DNA from: Odoribacter sp036657595
GTDB lineage: Bacteria; Bacteroidota; Bacteroidia; Bacteroidales; Marinifilaceae
Direction of reading: 5' to 3'
Assembly: GCA_036657595.1 (NCBI GenBank)
Contig: JAVXFZ010000004.1
Coordinates: forward strand, 16,520-80,519
DNA: 64,000 bases
The notes beneath the pieces were generated by a model. That model saw nothing but the letters and a program-made list of their open reading frames with translations, did no database searches and was not told the origin of the DNA. Shown piece by piece: positions 8,270-16,857 of this stretch. The position numbers and the translations under genes were made by a program. Each line of letters starts with the position of its first letter. The first letter of the stretch is position 1.

Positions 8270-8704
8270 ATGGAAGTAAAAATAGTCAATCGTTCTAAGC
8301 ATTCACTCCCGGAGTATAAGACAAAAGCTTCTGCGGGTATGGATATTTGTGCTAATTTGGATAAAATTGTAACTTTACAACCTTTAGAAAGAAGATTGAT
8401 ACCGACGGGTTTGTTTATTGAGTTGCCGGAAGGATTTGAGGCGCAAATACGTCCACGTAGCGGACTTGCTTTAAATGAAGGAATTGGTATATTGAATAGT
8501 CCCGGTACGTTGGATGCTGATTACAGGGGAGAATTGGGAGTGATTGTAGTTAATTTGTCGAATACTGTTGTAACGATAGAGGATGGCGAACGGATTTGCC
8601 AGATGATTATTAATAAAGTGGAGCAAGCAGAATGGGTGGAAGTAGAGAAATTGAATGAGAGCGAACGAGGATCAGGAGGATTCGGGCATACCGGAAAAAA
8701 ATGA
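8270..8704 (+). CDS. dut: Deoxyuridine 5'-triphosphate nucleotidohydrolase (dUTPase)
   Basis: dUTPase splits dUTP to dUMP and pyrophosphate, keeping uracil out of DNA and supplying dTMP synthesis. The 144-residue trimeric-type protein shows the five family motifs in order: AGMDICAN, the RPRSGLALNEG active-site segment, GTLDADYRGELG with its catalytic aspartate, GERICQMI, and the C-terminal RGSGGFGHTG arm. It opens a plus-strand run of envelope genes reaching to mnmG, with only 30 bases before the next gene. Confidence 0.96.
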   Translation: MEVKIVNRSKHSLPEYKTKASAGMDICANLDKIVTLQPLERRLIPTGLFIELPEGFEAQIRPRSGLALNEGIGILNSPGTLDADYRGELGVIVVNLSNTVVTIEDGERICQMIINKVEQAEWVEVEKLNESERGSGGFGHTGKK

Positions 8705-8734
8705 TGGAGCAGATAAAAAACTAATGACGATCGT

Positions 8735-10459
8735 ATGAAAAAATGGATAGTTTTTGCTTTTCTTTCTCTTTTGATGACGACTGTATTTGCCAATCAAAAA
8801 AAGAAAATTGAGAAGGTACAGGAGTTGAACGAAAAAGATAGACTTGAATTTGACTATTCTTTTATGGAGGGGGTGAGAAGTAAGATTACGGGGGATTATC
8901 AATCGGCTGTTGGTTATTTTGATAATTGTCTGAAAATATTACCTTCGAGTTCGGTTGTTAAGTATGAAATTGCGGCTATCCTGTCTGCCAATGAGGATTA
9001 CAATGGAGCTCTTTTGTTAGCAAGAGAAGCAGTTGCCGGTAATCCTGATAATATGTGGTATAAAATATTACTTGCTAATATATTACAGAAGAAGTCGATG
9101 ATTGAAGAGGCGTGTAATGTATATGCGGAGATTATTGCGAAATATCCCAATAAAGAGGAGTTTTATTTGATTGAAGCGGCTTTGTTTACTTCGGTTGAAA
9201 AGTGGCAGCAGGCTATTGATGTGTATGACCGGTATGAAGGTCAATATGGAATTACAGAGCCGGCTTCGATTGAAAAGATTAAGTTGTATACGAAGTTGGA
9301 TGATGTAAAAAAAGCTTCCAATGAGTTGTTGAAGTTGATCAATCGGTTTCCGGATAAGAGTGAGTATTTGAGCTTGCTGGCTGAATTGTATTTTAATTAT
9401 GGTCAGGATAAGAAGGGATTGCAGATATTAGATCGGCTGTTGAAAGCTGATCCGAATAATGGATTTGTCAATTTTTATTTGGCTGATTATTTTAGGGATA
9501 AAAAGGAGTATGATAAAGCGAATGAGCATACTAAAAATGCTTTATTGAGCGATGGAATTGAAAATGGCTATAAGATTCAATATATTTTAAAGTTGATTCT
9601 TCATTCGGATACAACGGTTGTGACAGATGGTCAATTGGATTCTTATATGAATCTTTTGATGGGTAAATATAGTGATGATTTGTCTGTGCGGGCATTGCAT
9701 TCTGATTTTTTAAAGAAAGATAAGAAATTAGTGGAAGCGAAGAGTGAGTTGGAGTATATTCTTTCAAAGGATCAAAATAATTATTTGATTTGGGAAGAGT
9801 TGTTGTTGATGTGTAATGAGATGTCGGACACCAGTTGTATGTATCACCAGAGTTTGGAGGCTGTTAAGTATTTTCCGGAACAACCTTTACCTTATGCGGT
9901 GGCGGCTATTTCGTTGATGATGAATAAGAATTTTAATGAGGCGTTGCCTTATTTGGAAAAAGGCTTAGTGTTAGTGGATGATAAAGTGGATTTGAAGGTG
10001 CAATTTTATTCTTATTTGGCGGATTGTTATTATAATTTGGACAGTGTGAAATTGGCTTTCAATATGTTTGATCAGGTGCTGAAGTTGGCTCCGAATGATA
10101 TATTGGTTTTAAATAATTATGCTTATTATCTTTCGATTAGAGATGAGCGGTTGGATGTGGCTGAAAAGATGAGTTCAAAGGCTGTTTCTATGGAATCGGA
10201 TAATCCTACTTATTTGGATACGTATGCGTGGGTGTTATATAAACGAGGAAATTATTCGCAGGCACGGTTTTATATGAAGTTGGCGATTGAAAAAACAAAA
10301 GAACCTTCCGGGGTGTTGTATGAGCATTATGGAGATATTTTGTACCGGGGTGGACATAAGGAGGAAGCATTGGAGATGTGGAAAAAGGCTTTGGAATTGA
10401 ATACGAAAATATCCGATGTATTAAAACAAAAAGTTGAAACAGGAGTGATGCCTGAATAA
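8735..10459 (+). CDS. Tetratricopeptide-repeat protein, exported
   Basis: The 574-residue product begins with a signal peptide (MKKWIVFAFLSLLMTTVFAN) and is otherwise built of helical repeats of TPR type throughout, for example the units around DNGFVNFYLADYFRDKKEYDKA and DNPTYLDTYAWVLYKRGNY. Such proteins act as scaffolds for protein assemblies; here the location would be the periplasm or periplasmic face of the outer membrane. It is followed after 10 bases by the DUF4292 lipoprotein and then by an M23 protein, a neighbourhood that points to cell-envelope assembly. The exact role is unknown. Confidence 0.8.
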   Translation: MKKWIVFAFLSLLMTTVFANQKKKIEKVQELNEKDRLEFDYSFMEGVRSKITGDYQSAVGYFDNCLKILPSSSVVKYEIAAILSANEDYNGALLLAREAVAGNPDNMWYKILLANILQKKSMIEEACNVYAEIIAKYPNKEEFYLIEAALFTSVEKWQQAIDVYDRYEGQYGITEPASIEKIKLYTKLDDVKKASNELLKLINRFPDKSEYLSLLAELYFNYGQDKKGLQILDRLLKADPNNGFVNFYLADYFRDKKEYDKANEHTKNALLSDGIENGYKIQYILKLILHSDTTVVTDGQLDSYMNLLMGKYSDDLSVRALHSDFLKKDKKLVEAKSELEYILSKDQNNYLIWEELLLMCNEMSDTSCMYHQSLEAVKYFPEQPLPYAVAAISLMMNKNFNEALPYLEKGLVLVDDKVDLKVQFYSYLADCYYNLDSVKLAFNMFDQVLKLAPNDILVLNNYAYYLSIRDERLDVAEKMSSKAVSMESDNPTYLDTYAWVLYKRGNYSQARFYMKLAIEKTKEPSGVLYEHYGDILYRGGHKEEALEMWKKALELNTKISDVLKQKVETGVMPE

Positions 10460-10469
10460 TTGTGACAGA

Positions 10470-11327
10470 ATGAAAATTAGCTATGTTTTTTTGTTGGTAA
10501 TCAGTCTATTTTTGTTTTCTTGTCGTAGCGTAAAGCAGGTGACAGAGAAGAAAGAGGTACCTTTTATCACAGAAAATAAATTATTAAAGAATATAGAGAG
10601 TAATAAGTTAGCATATAAAACGTTGTATGCGAAGCGTATTGATTTGTCGTTGAGCGGGAAGAAGGTATCCGGAAGTTTTAAGTCGTCTTTGAAAATAGTG
10701 CGCGACAGTTTTATACAGATTTCTGTGACGGCTCCATTGGGGATAGAAGTGGCACGGATTTTATTGACAGTGGATAGTATTAAATTTATAGATCTTTTTC
10801 ATAAAAAGTATTTTTTGACTGATTATAATTATTTTTATAATAAATTTGATGCTCATATTGGTTTTGATTGTATTCAAAAGATTCTGACGAATACATTTTT
10901 TAATTTTGAAAGTTGCAGTGGTTTAGAAAAAGCTAAGAAATATAAATTAGATCGGACGGATAATGGATATGAGCTTTCAACGTTGGAGGAGAAGGAGTTA
11001 AGTCGGAAAATCAAGAAGTTATATAAGAAGAAAAAGAAGAATAAGGAGTATGTCTTGATTTTACAAAAGATTTTGATTGATCCGCAGACGTTCCGACCTT
11101 TGACAATGTCTATTGAGAATATGGATGAAGAAACGGGAGTGGGCGTTCGTTATGATGATTATAAGGATTTTTCCGGGAGAAATTTTCCGGAGAAAATTGT
11201 ATTTAAGTTGTTTACAGATGAGGATGAGACCAGTTTGGAATTTAAATTTTTAAGATTGGAATTTGATGTGCCGGTGGAATCTAATTTTAAGATTTTACCC
11301 AAATATAAAAGGATGCAACTCTATTGA
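10470..11327 (+). CDS. DUF4292-type outer-membrane lipoprotein
   Basis: The 285-residue protein starts with a lipoprotein signal ending in the lipobox LFSC (cysteine at residue 17). The mature part, from about residue 35, has the pattern of the Bacteroidota DUF4292 family (SGSFKSSLKIVRDSFIQISVTAPLGIEVARILLT), which resembles the LolB/LppX-like lipid-binding fold. I infer a role in carrying lipoprotein or lipid at the outer membrane from this resemblance; it has not been shown. A lysine-rich stretch (KKLYKKKKKNKEY, near residue 190) is unusual for the family core. It stands between the TPR and M23 genes. Confidence 0.7.
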   Translation: MKISYVFLLVISLFLFSCRSVKQVTEKKEVPFITENKLLKNIESNKLAYKTLYAKRIDLSLSGKKVSGSFKSSLKIVRDSFIQISVTAPLGIEVARILLTVDSIKFIDLFHKKYFLTDYNYFYNKFDAHIGFDCIQKILTNTFFNFESCSGLEKAKKYKLDRTDNGYELSTLEEKELSRKIKKLYKKKKKNKEYVLILQKILIDPQTFRPLTMSIENMDEETGVGVRYDDYKDFSGRNFPEKIVFKLFTDEDETSLEFKFLRLEFDVPVESNFKILPKYKRMQLY

Positions 11328-11405
11328 TGGTTGGGAGTTGTGTGTGAGTTTTTTAATAGGGAAAGGTTGGAATAGCATTCGTTATAAATGTTTATTTAGT
11401 TGTAG

Positions 11406-12596
11406 ATGATTCTGAAAGAGTTTTTAATCGTGTTATTTTGTCTCCTTGTGTTCCAAACAGGAACGTGGGGGCAATCTATCAATACTATAAAGAAGGAAAA
11501 GGAAAGGAGTGAGAAGGAGATTTCTTATCTGAATAAATTATTGGAAGAGACTAAGAATGATAAATCAGCATCGACGGCAAAATTAAATATTTTACAACAA
11601 AAGATTGTCCAAAGTAAACGGGTGCTTCTTTCTTTGAGCAAGGAAGTGAAGTATTTTCAGGTTTGTATTTCAGTGAATGAGCAGCGTATTTATGAATTGG
11701 AAAGTGAGAGAAATTCGATGCTTCAGTTGTATGCAAAGTTGGTTTATGGGAGTTGGAAAAAGCGTAATAAATCGAATAAGTTGATGTTTATTTTTTCTTC
11801 GGCAGATTTTAATCAGGCTTACAATCGGTTTAAATATTTTCAACAAATACAGGAGTATTCGGGACGTCAACTTCAGTTGATTCAACAGGTGAATGATTCA
11901 TTGAGTTTAAAAACTAAGGAATTGCGCGAATTGGTCGATCAAAAAAATACGACATTGGGTGTGATTAATTATAAAAATAAGGAGTTAGAATCAGAAAAAA
12001 GTAAAGAAAATCAGTATATTACGGATATACAGAAGAAAGAGAGGACGATTAAAAAGAAGTTGGAGAGAGAGATCAAGAACCGGCAGAAGTTGTCTAAGGA
12101 GTTAGATCGGTTGATTGCGTTGCAAACGAAGAAATCGGGTAGTTCGTCTTCAACTTATCGGTTGACTCCTGAAGAGAAGCTTGTTTCTGATAATTTTGCC
12201 AGTAATCGGGGCAAATTGCCGTGGCCTGTTGCAGAAGGATTTATTTCAGAAAGATTTGGAGTGAATGTTCATCCGGTATTGAAGTATGTGAAGACCAGTA
12301 ATAACGGTGTGAATATTACGACTTCAAAAAATGCGGATATTCGTTCGGTTTTTCAGGGGGTGGTTTCTGAAATATTTTTTGTACCCGATTTGAATAATGT
12401 GGTGGTGGTTCGGCACGGTAGTTATCTGACGGTGTATTCTAACTTGATTGATGTGACAGTGAAAAAAGGTGCTCAGGTGAAGACGAAGGATGTAATTGGG
12501 CGGGTGGCTTATGATGATGAGAAAGGAAATGTGTTGCATTTTGAAGTGTGGAAAGATATTGAAAAATTGAATCCTGAATTCTGGTTGGCTAAATGA
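11406..12596 (+). CDS. EnvC-like coiled-coil protein with degenerate M23 (LytM) domain
   Basis: A signal peptide (to about residue 23, QTGTWGQS) leads into a coiled coil of roughly 200 residues (30-240) and a C-terminal M23 peptidase domain (270-396). The zinc ligands expected of an active LytM enzyme are mostly gone: the H-x3-D pair is Asn299 and Asn303 in SNNGVNI, and the first His of H-x-H is Val376, leaving His337 and His378. This layout matches EnvC, known in Escherichia coli as a non-catalytic activator of amidases at division. An amidase-activating role is therefore likely but inferred. Its stop overlaps the start of the next gene by four bases. Confidence 0.8.
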   Translation: MILKEFLIVLFCLLVFQTGTWGQSINTIKKEKERSEKEISYLNKLLEETKNDKSASTAKLNILQQKIVQSKRVLLSLSKEVKYFQVCISVNEQRIYELESERNSMLQLYAKLVYGSWKKRNKSNKLMFIFSSADFNQAYNRFKYFQQIQEYSGRQLQLIQQVNDSLSLKTKELRELVDQKNTTLGVINYKNKELESEKSKENQYITDIQKKERTIKKKLEREIKNRQKLSKELDRLIALQTKKSGSSSSTYRLTPEEKLVSDNFASNRGKLPWPVAEGFISERFGVNVHPVLKYVKTSNNGVNITTSKNADIRSVFQGVVSEIFFVPDLNNVVVVRHGSYLTVYSNLIDVTVKKGAQVKTKDVIGRVAYDDEKGNVLHFEVWKDIEKLNPEFWLAK

Positions 12597-15500
12597 TGAA
12601 TGTGAAATCTGCATATCAGAATTTGAAAGACGATTTAAATCGAGACCTGAAATTTTTCAGATGGAAGTTGTTTTTTTATACTTTGATGAAAGGAGGAGTG
12701 ATTCTTGGCTTTTCTATTCTGTCTATTCTTTTCTTTTCTGCATTGTTTTTTTCTTTTTTTGAAGGGACTGTCTTTTTGAAGGATATTTTCTATTCTGTGT
12801 TGGTTGTGTTGGTTGTAGCTGATATATTGCTGTTTGTGGTGTATCCGTTGGTTCGTTTTCTTTTGTCTTATTCGCTTGACAATGATATTTTACTTCGACA
12901 GATTTTAAGGTTTTCTAATGCAGAGAAGGATGTTTTTCTTTCTGTGTATAATTTGGCATTTCATCCGAAGAGTATATCGGGCGATGAGCAGTTGAAAGAA
13001 GCTGCTTTTGTTCAGAAATATAATTTTGTAAAGGAAAATAATGTGTCTGTTTATTTTCCTAATAAGCGTATATTCAATAGATTGTATGTATTCTTAGGGG
13101 TTGTTTTATTTTTTTTTGTGGGGGGAGAATATTTGAATCAGTTGTATGCTGATTTAAGAAGTGGGGAGGAAATTCATACTGCGGCAAATGAAATAAGGTT
13201 TGTGGTGGCAAATGAAAGTTTGAATGTTGAGTCGGGTAAGCCTTTTCGTTTGAAGCTTCAGATAGAAAGCGAGCGTTTTACGGTAAATAATGTGTTTATT
13301 TGTTTTGGGGGCGGAGCGTTTTTAATGTCTAAGCGGGATTCTCTTTTTGAATATGATTTTGAGGTGGTGAACAATGATATTAAATTTTTTTTTCAGGCAG
13401 CGGACCAAAAAAGTGAGTATTATCAGATCACCGTTTTACCCACTCCGGTGATTAGTAGTTATAAAGTGACTTCTGTCCCTCCTGCTTATACCGGTTTAAA
13501 GACTGAGGTTTTAATTAATACAATTGATTTCCGTGTTTTGTACGGATCGTTATTGAAATTTGAATTTAATTGTTCTGAATTGGATTCACTTTATTTGGGA
13601 AAGGGCGATCATTTTTCGCCTGTTTCTTTGAAATCGGCTTCGTCGGCTGGTTTGAATTTGAATGTTAGGGAGTCCGGTAGTTATGCCTTGTATGGTTCTA
13701 ATGAGCATTTTGTCCGAAAAAATCTGTTGAATTTTACGGTCACTTGTATCCCCGATTTGTATCCTGCCATTCAGGTGACGGAAATAGAGGATTCGTTGCG
13801 TAATTCGGTTCATTATTTTTATGGAGTGGTTACGGATGATTACGGTTTTTCGGATTTGCGGTTTAATTATTCAGTGGATGGTCGTAGTTATACGGTTGTT
13901 CCTGTCCCCATAGTGAGGAATGTAAACACGCAGGATTTTTATTTCAGTTTTGACTTTGCTGAATTTGCGGGTATGGATAAAGCGGATATTGGTTATTTTT
14001 TTGAGGTATTTGATAATGATCATCTGTCGGGACCGAAGGGGACACGTTCGGATGATAAAAATTATCAGGTCCCTGATTTGAATACGATTTTCGATTATAA
14101 TGTGGAGGTGAGTCAAACGGTTAATTCTTCTTTGAAAAATGCAGAGAAATTGGCTGGAGAAATTGTTGCAGGAGTGAAGGAATTACAAAAGAAGATGTTG
14201 GATAATAATGTGGATAATTGGGAAAAACAGCAGTTGGTGAAGGATATTGTCGATAAAAAGGATAAGTTGGATAAGCTGTTGAATGCAGTGAAGGAAAGCA
14301 ATTTAAAGAAATCGGATCTGAATAAGAGTTTTACGGGACAGGATAGTGTTTTGATTGAAAAACAGAAGCAGATACAAAGTTTGTTGGATAAAGTGATGGA
14401 TAGCGAGATGAAGAAGTTGATGGAGGAGTTTTCAAAGTTGTCAAATGAGTTTTCAAAGGATAAATTTAAGGAGCTGGATGAGAAGATGAAGTTGTCTTTC
14501 GATCAAATGAGCGAAGAATTGGATCGGAATATTGAGTTGTTGAAGCGTTTTCAGATTGAAGAGCGACACGATCTTTTGTCGAAGCAATTGGAAAAGTTGA
14601 AAGCAAATCAGGAGAAATTGGATCAAAAACTGGGTGACAGGTCTTCGGCTAAAGATTCCGTTGCCACTCAAAGTAAGGAGATTAAAGAGAATATGGAAAA
14701 TATTAAAAAGAATTATCAGGATTTATTGAAAAATAATGCTGATTTGTCTGAGCCATTCCCTTTGGATGATCTGAAGTCCGATCTGAATCAATTATCGCAG
14801 GAAATAGATCAACAAGATAAAAATATTGGGGATAAAAAGGAAAATAAAAAGCTGTCGGAGCAGATTAAAAAGGATCTGAAAGAGTTGTCAGATAAGATTG
14901 AGAAGCAACAAGAGAAAAATTTTATGAATAAATCGTTGCCTGAAAATGATATAGAGTTGATTATTCAAAATATTTTAATAATTTCGCTTTCTCAGGAGGA
15001 GATTATGAAACAGTTTTCCAATGTGCAAACACAGAGTTTGAAGTATAATGAATTGGGGCGTTTACAAGATTTAAAGAGGCAAGAGTATAAGATTGTGAAA
15101 GATAGTTTATCAGCCCTTGCTGAGTCAAATTTGATGTTGGCGTCTTTGTTGAGCCATAAATTTTATGATATTGAGATTAAATTTGGATTGTTGTCCGGAT
15201 ATATTCAAGATAATAAAAGGGGGGAATTAGCCAGAGAACAACAATTTATAGTCAGTTATTTGAATGATATAGCTTTGTCGCTGACAGATGCGTTGGAAAA
15301 GAGTAAGCAAAGTTCAGATAAAGCGGGGAAAAAACAGGGTTCTAAAGCGGGGAACGGGAAAGGTGGTAAGTCGTCTGCTGAAGGCAAGGAGGGATATAAC
15401 CGTATGAAACAATTTCAAAATGGCTTGAAAAAGCAGTTGGAAGATTTGGTTGCTCAAATGAAAAAAGGAGAAAAGGGGAAGCCTTTGCAGCAAGGAATTA

Positions 15501-15916
15501 GCCGGATGATTCGTGAAAATGAGCTTTTTAAACAGAGTATCAATGACTTTATTTCAGAATCCGGTTCTTTATCTACTACTGAAAAGCAATTATTGAATGA
15601 AATGAATCGCTTGTTGGATGAAAATATTAGGGATATGGCGAATTATTCTGTTTCAGATCAGTTGATCCATCGAAATAATATGGTCTATAATAAGTTGTTG
15701 ATGTCTGAAAAAGCTTCGAAAGAACGGGAAGAATTTGAGGAGAAACGAAAGGCAGAATCGGCAAATGATGTTCAATTTAAAAGACCGGATGCGTTGCTTG
15801 ATTTTCAAAAGAAGTCGGGCTTGATTAAAACTGATTTTCAAAAATCTGATTTAAAATTGAATGATTATTTTAAAATAATGTATAACAATTATTATATAAA
15901 GCTTGGTAATGAGTAA
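12593..15916 (+). CDS. Large DUF4175-like membrane protein with coiled coils
   Basis: The 1107-residue protein has membrane segments near residues 31-55, 65-92 and 165-182, then a beta-rich region, then long charged coiled coils (about 500-800) and a glycine/lysine/serine-rich low-complexity stretch near 905-930 before a last helical part. The arrangement resembles the DUF4175 family of Bacteroidota and Alphaproteobacteria. No catalytic motif is visible. The ATG overlaps the stop of the M23 gene (ATGA), and its own end overlaps the following ATPase, so translation of the three is probably coupled. Function unknown; a structural envelope role is a guess from context. Confidence 0.65.
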   Translation: MMNVKSAYQNLKDDLNRDLKFFRWKLFFYTLMKGGVILGFSILSILFFSALFFSFFEGTVFLKDIFYSVLVVLVVADILLFVVYPLVRFLLSYSLDNDILLRQILRFSNAEKDVFLSVYNLAFHPKSISGDEQLKEAAFVQKYNFVKENNVSVYFPNKRIFNRLYVFLGVVLFFFVGGEYLNQLYADLRSGEEIHTAANEIRFVVANESLNVESGKPFRLKLQIESERFTVNNVFICFGGGAFLMSKRDSLFEYDFEVVNNDIKFFFQAADQKSEYYQITVLPTPVISSYKVTSVPPAYTGLKTEVLINTIDFRVLYGSLLKFEFNCSELDSLYLGKGDHFSPVSLKSASSAGLNLNVRESGSYALYGSNEHFVRKNLLNFTVTCIPDLYPAIQVTEIEDSLRNSVHYFYGVVTDDYGFSDLRFNYSVDGRSYTVVPVPIVRNVNTQDFYFSFDFAEFAGMDKADIGYFFEVFDNDHLSGPKGTRSDDKNYQVPDLNTIFDYNVEVSQTVNSSLKNAEKLAGEIVAGVKELQKKMLDNNVDNWEKQQLVKDIVDKKDKLDKLLNAVKESNLKKSDLNKSFTGQDSVLIEKQKQIQSLLDKVMDSEMKKLMEEFSKLSNEFSKDKFKELDEKMKLSFDQMSEELDRNIELLKRFQIEERHDLLSKQLEKLKANQEKLDQKLGDRSSAKDSVATQSKEIKENMENIKKNYQDLLKNNADLSEPFPLDDLKSDLNQLSQEIDQQDKNIGDKKENKKLSEQIKKDLKELSDKIEKQQEKNFMNKSLPENDIELIIQNILIISLSQEEIMKQFSNVQTQSLKYNELGRLQDLKRQEYKIVKDSLSALAESNLMLASLLSHKFYDIEIKFGLLSGYIQDNKRGELAREQQFIVSYLNDIALSLTDALEKSKQSSDKAGKKQGSKAGNGKGGKSSAEGKEGYNRMKQFQNGLKKQLEDLVAQMKKGEKGKPLQQGISRMIRENELFKQSINDFISESGSLSTTEKQLLNEMNRLLDENIRDMANYSVSDQLIHRNNMVYNKLLMSEKASKEREEFEEKRKAESANDVQFKRPDALLDFQKKSGLIKTDFQKSDLKLNDYFKIMYNNYYIKLGNE

Positions 15917-16307
15917 GTTAGAGATTTCAATATCATCAGAAATTAGCAATATTGTAAAGATTGAAAACTTTATAGAAAGTTTTACAAATTACTTTCAATT
16001 GCCTGTTGATTCTTTTGGTAAAATAAGTTTACCGATCATAGAGGCCGTTAATAATGCCATTTTATCGGGTAATGAGCAAGATCCTAAAAAGTTGGTGCAA
16101 TTAACGGCTGAGAAAGTGAATGACAAGTTGATAGTTACAGTGCAGGATGAAGGGAAGGGATTTGATTATACGCATATTCCCGACCCTACGGAACCGGAGA
16201 ATGTTGAAAAAATAGCGGGACGGGGATTGTATCTGATGAAAATTCTTTCGGATGAGTTGATTTTTGAAAAGAACGGTGCTTTTGTTACTTTGATTTTTAA
16301 CTTGTAG
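15909..16307 (+). CDS. Small ATP-binding protein, RsbW/SpoIIAB-like (HATPase_c_2)
   Basis: The 132-residue protein is a lone GHKL-type ATPase domain. The N box lies in EAVNNAI, the G1 box in DEGKGFDYTHIPDP, and the G2-like segment in GRGLYLMKILSDEL. Proteins of this type act as serine kinases on anti-anti-sigma (STAS) partners or hold sigma factors. I see no STAS-domain partner in the window. The ATG at 15909 overlaps the end of the upstream gene (ATGAGTAA); a TTG two codons earlier is less likely. Confidence 0.82.
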   Translation: MSKLEISISSEISNIVKIENFIESFTNYFQLPVDSFGKISLPIIEAVNNAILSGNEQDPKKLVQLTAEKVNDKLIVTVQDEGKGFDYTHIPDPTEPENVEKIAGRGLYLMKILSDELIFEKNGAFVTLIFNL

Positions 16308-16424
16308 ATTCGTGTTTTGAAAGGAAGTGAATGGGGACAATGGGGGTGTTTGTAATGTTTTAAAAAGAATGGGTAAGGGTAGCTATCGGAGTGGATGGAA
16401 TAGAATGTATTTAATTTATTTTTA

Positions 16425-16856
16425 ATGAGAGAAGTTTTGTTTTTTAAAGAAGGAAAAATTGAATATCCTTCTTTTTTTTCTGATACGTTGACACTTGAGT
16501 GGTTGGATAGAATTGCTGCGCATTACGGCAAATCTATCGGTATAATTAGTTTTATCTTCTGTGATGACGAATATATTCTCTCTGTCAATCGTCAATATTT
16601 GCAACACGATTATTATACGGATGTGATTACCTTTGATTATTGCGAGGGTGAGTTGCTTTCAGGGGATGTTTTTATTAGTCTGGATACGGTGAAATCAAAT
16701 TCAATGGAATTTAATACCGACTTCGAGAATGAGTTTAATCGGGTTGTTTGTCACTCTGTACTTCATTTAATCGGTTTTAAGGATAAAACAGAACCGGATA
16801 GTGTTGAGATGCGTAAAAATGAAAATATTTGCTTAGATTTGCTTAAAACGGCTTAA
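16425..16856 (+). CDS. ybeY: Endoribonuclease YbeY (rRNA maturation factor)
   Basis: YbeY is a zinc endoribonuclease needed for 16S rRNA 3-prime maturation and ribosome quality control. The 143-residue protein has the UPF0054 signature HSVLHLIGFKDK with His110 and His114; the third zinc ligand, usually a histidine six residues on, is Asp120 here. Such H-H-D versions occur in related sequences as far as I recall, so this need not mean loss of activity. The segment TDVITFDY is also typical. One base separates its stop from the mnmG start. Confidence 0.9.
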   Translation: MREVLFFKEGKIEYPSFFSDTLTLEWLDRIAAHYGKSIGIISFIFCDDEYILSVNRQYLQHDYYTDVITFDYCEGELLSGDVFISLDTVKSNSMEFNTDFENEFNRVVCHSVLHLIGFKDKTEPDSVEMRKNENICLDLLKTA

Positions 16857-16857
16857 A

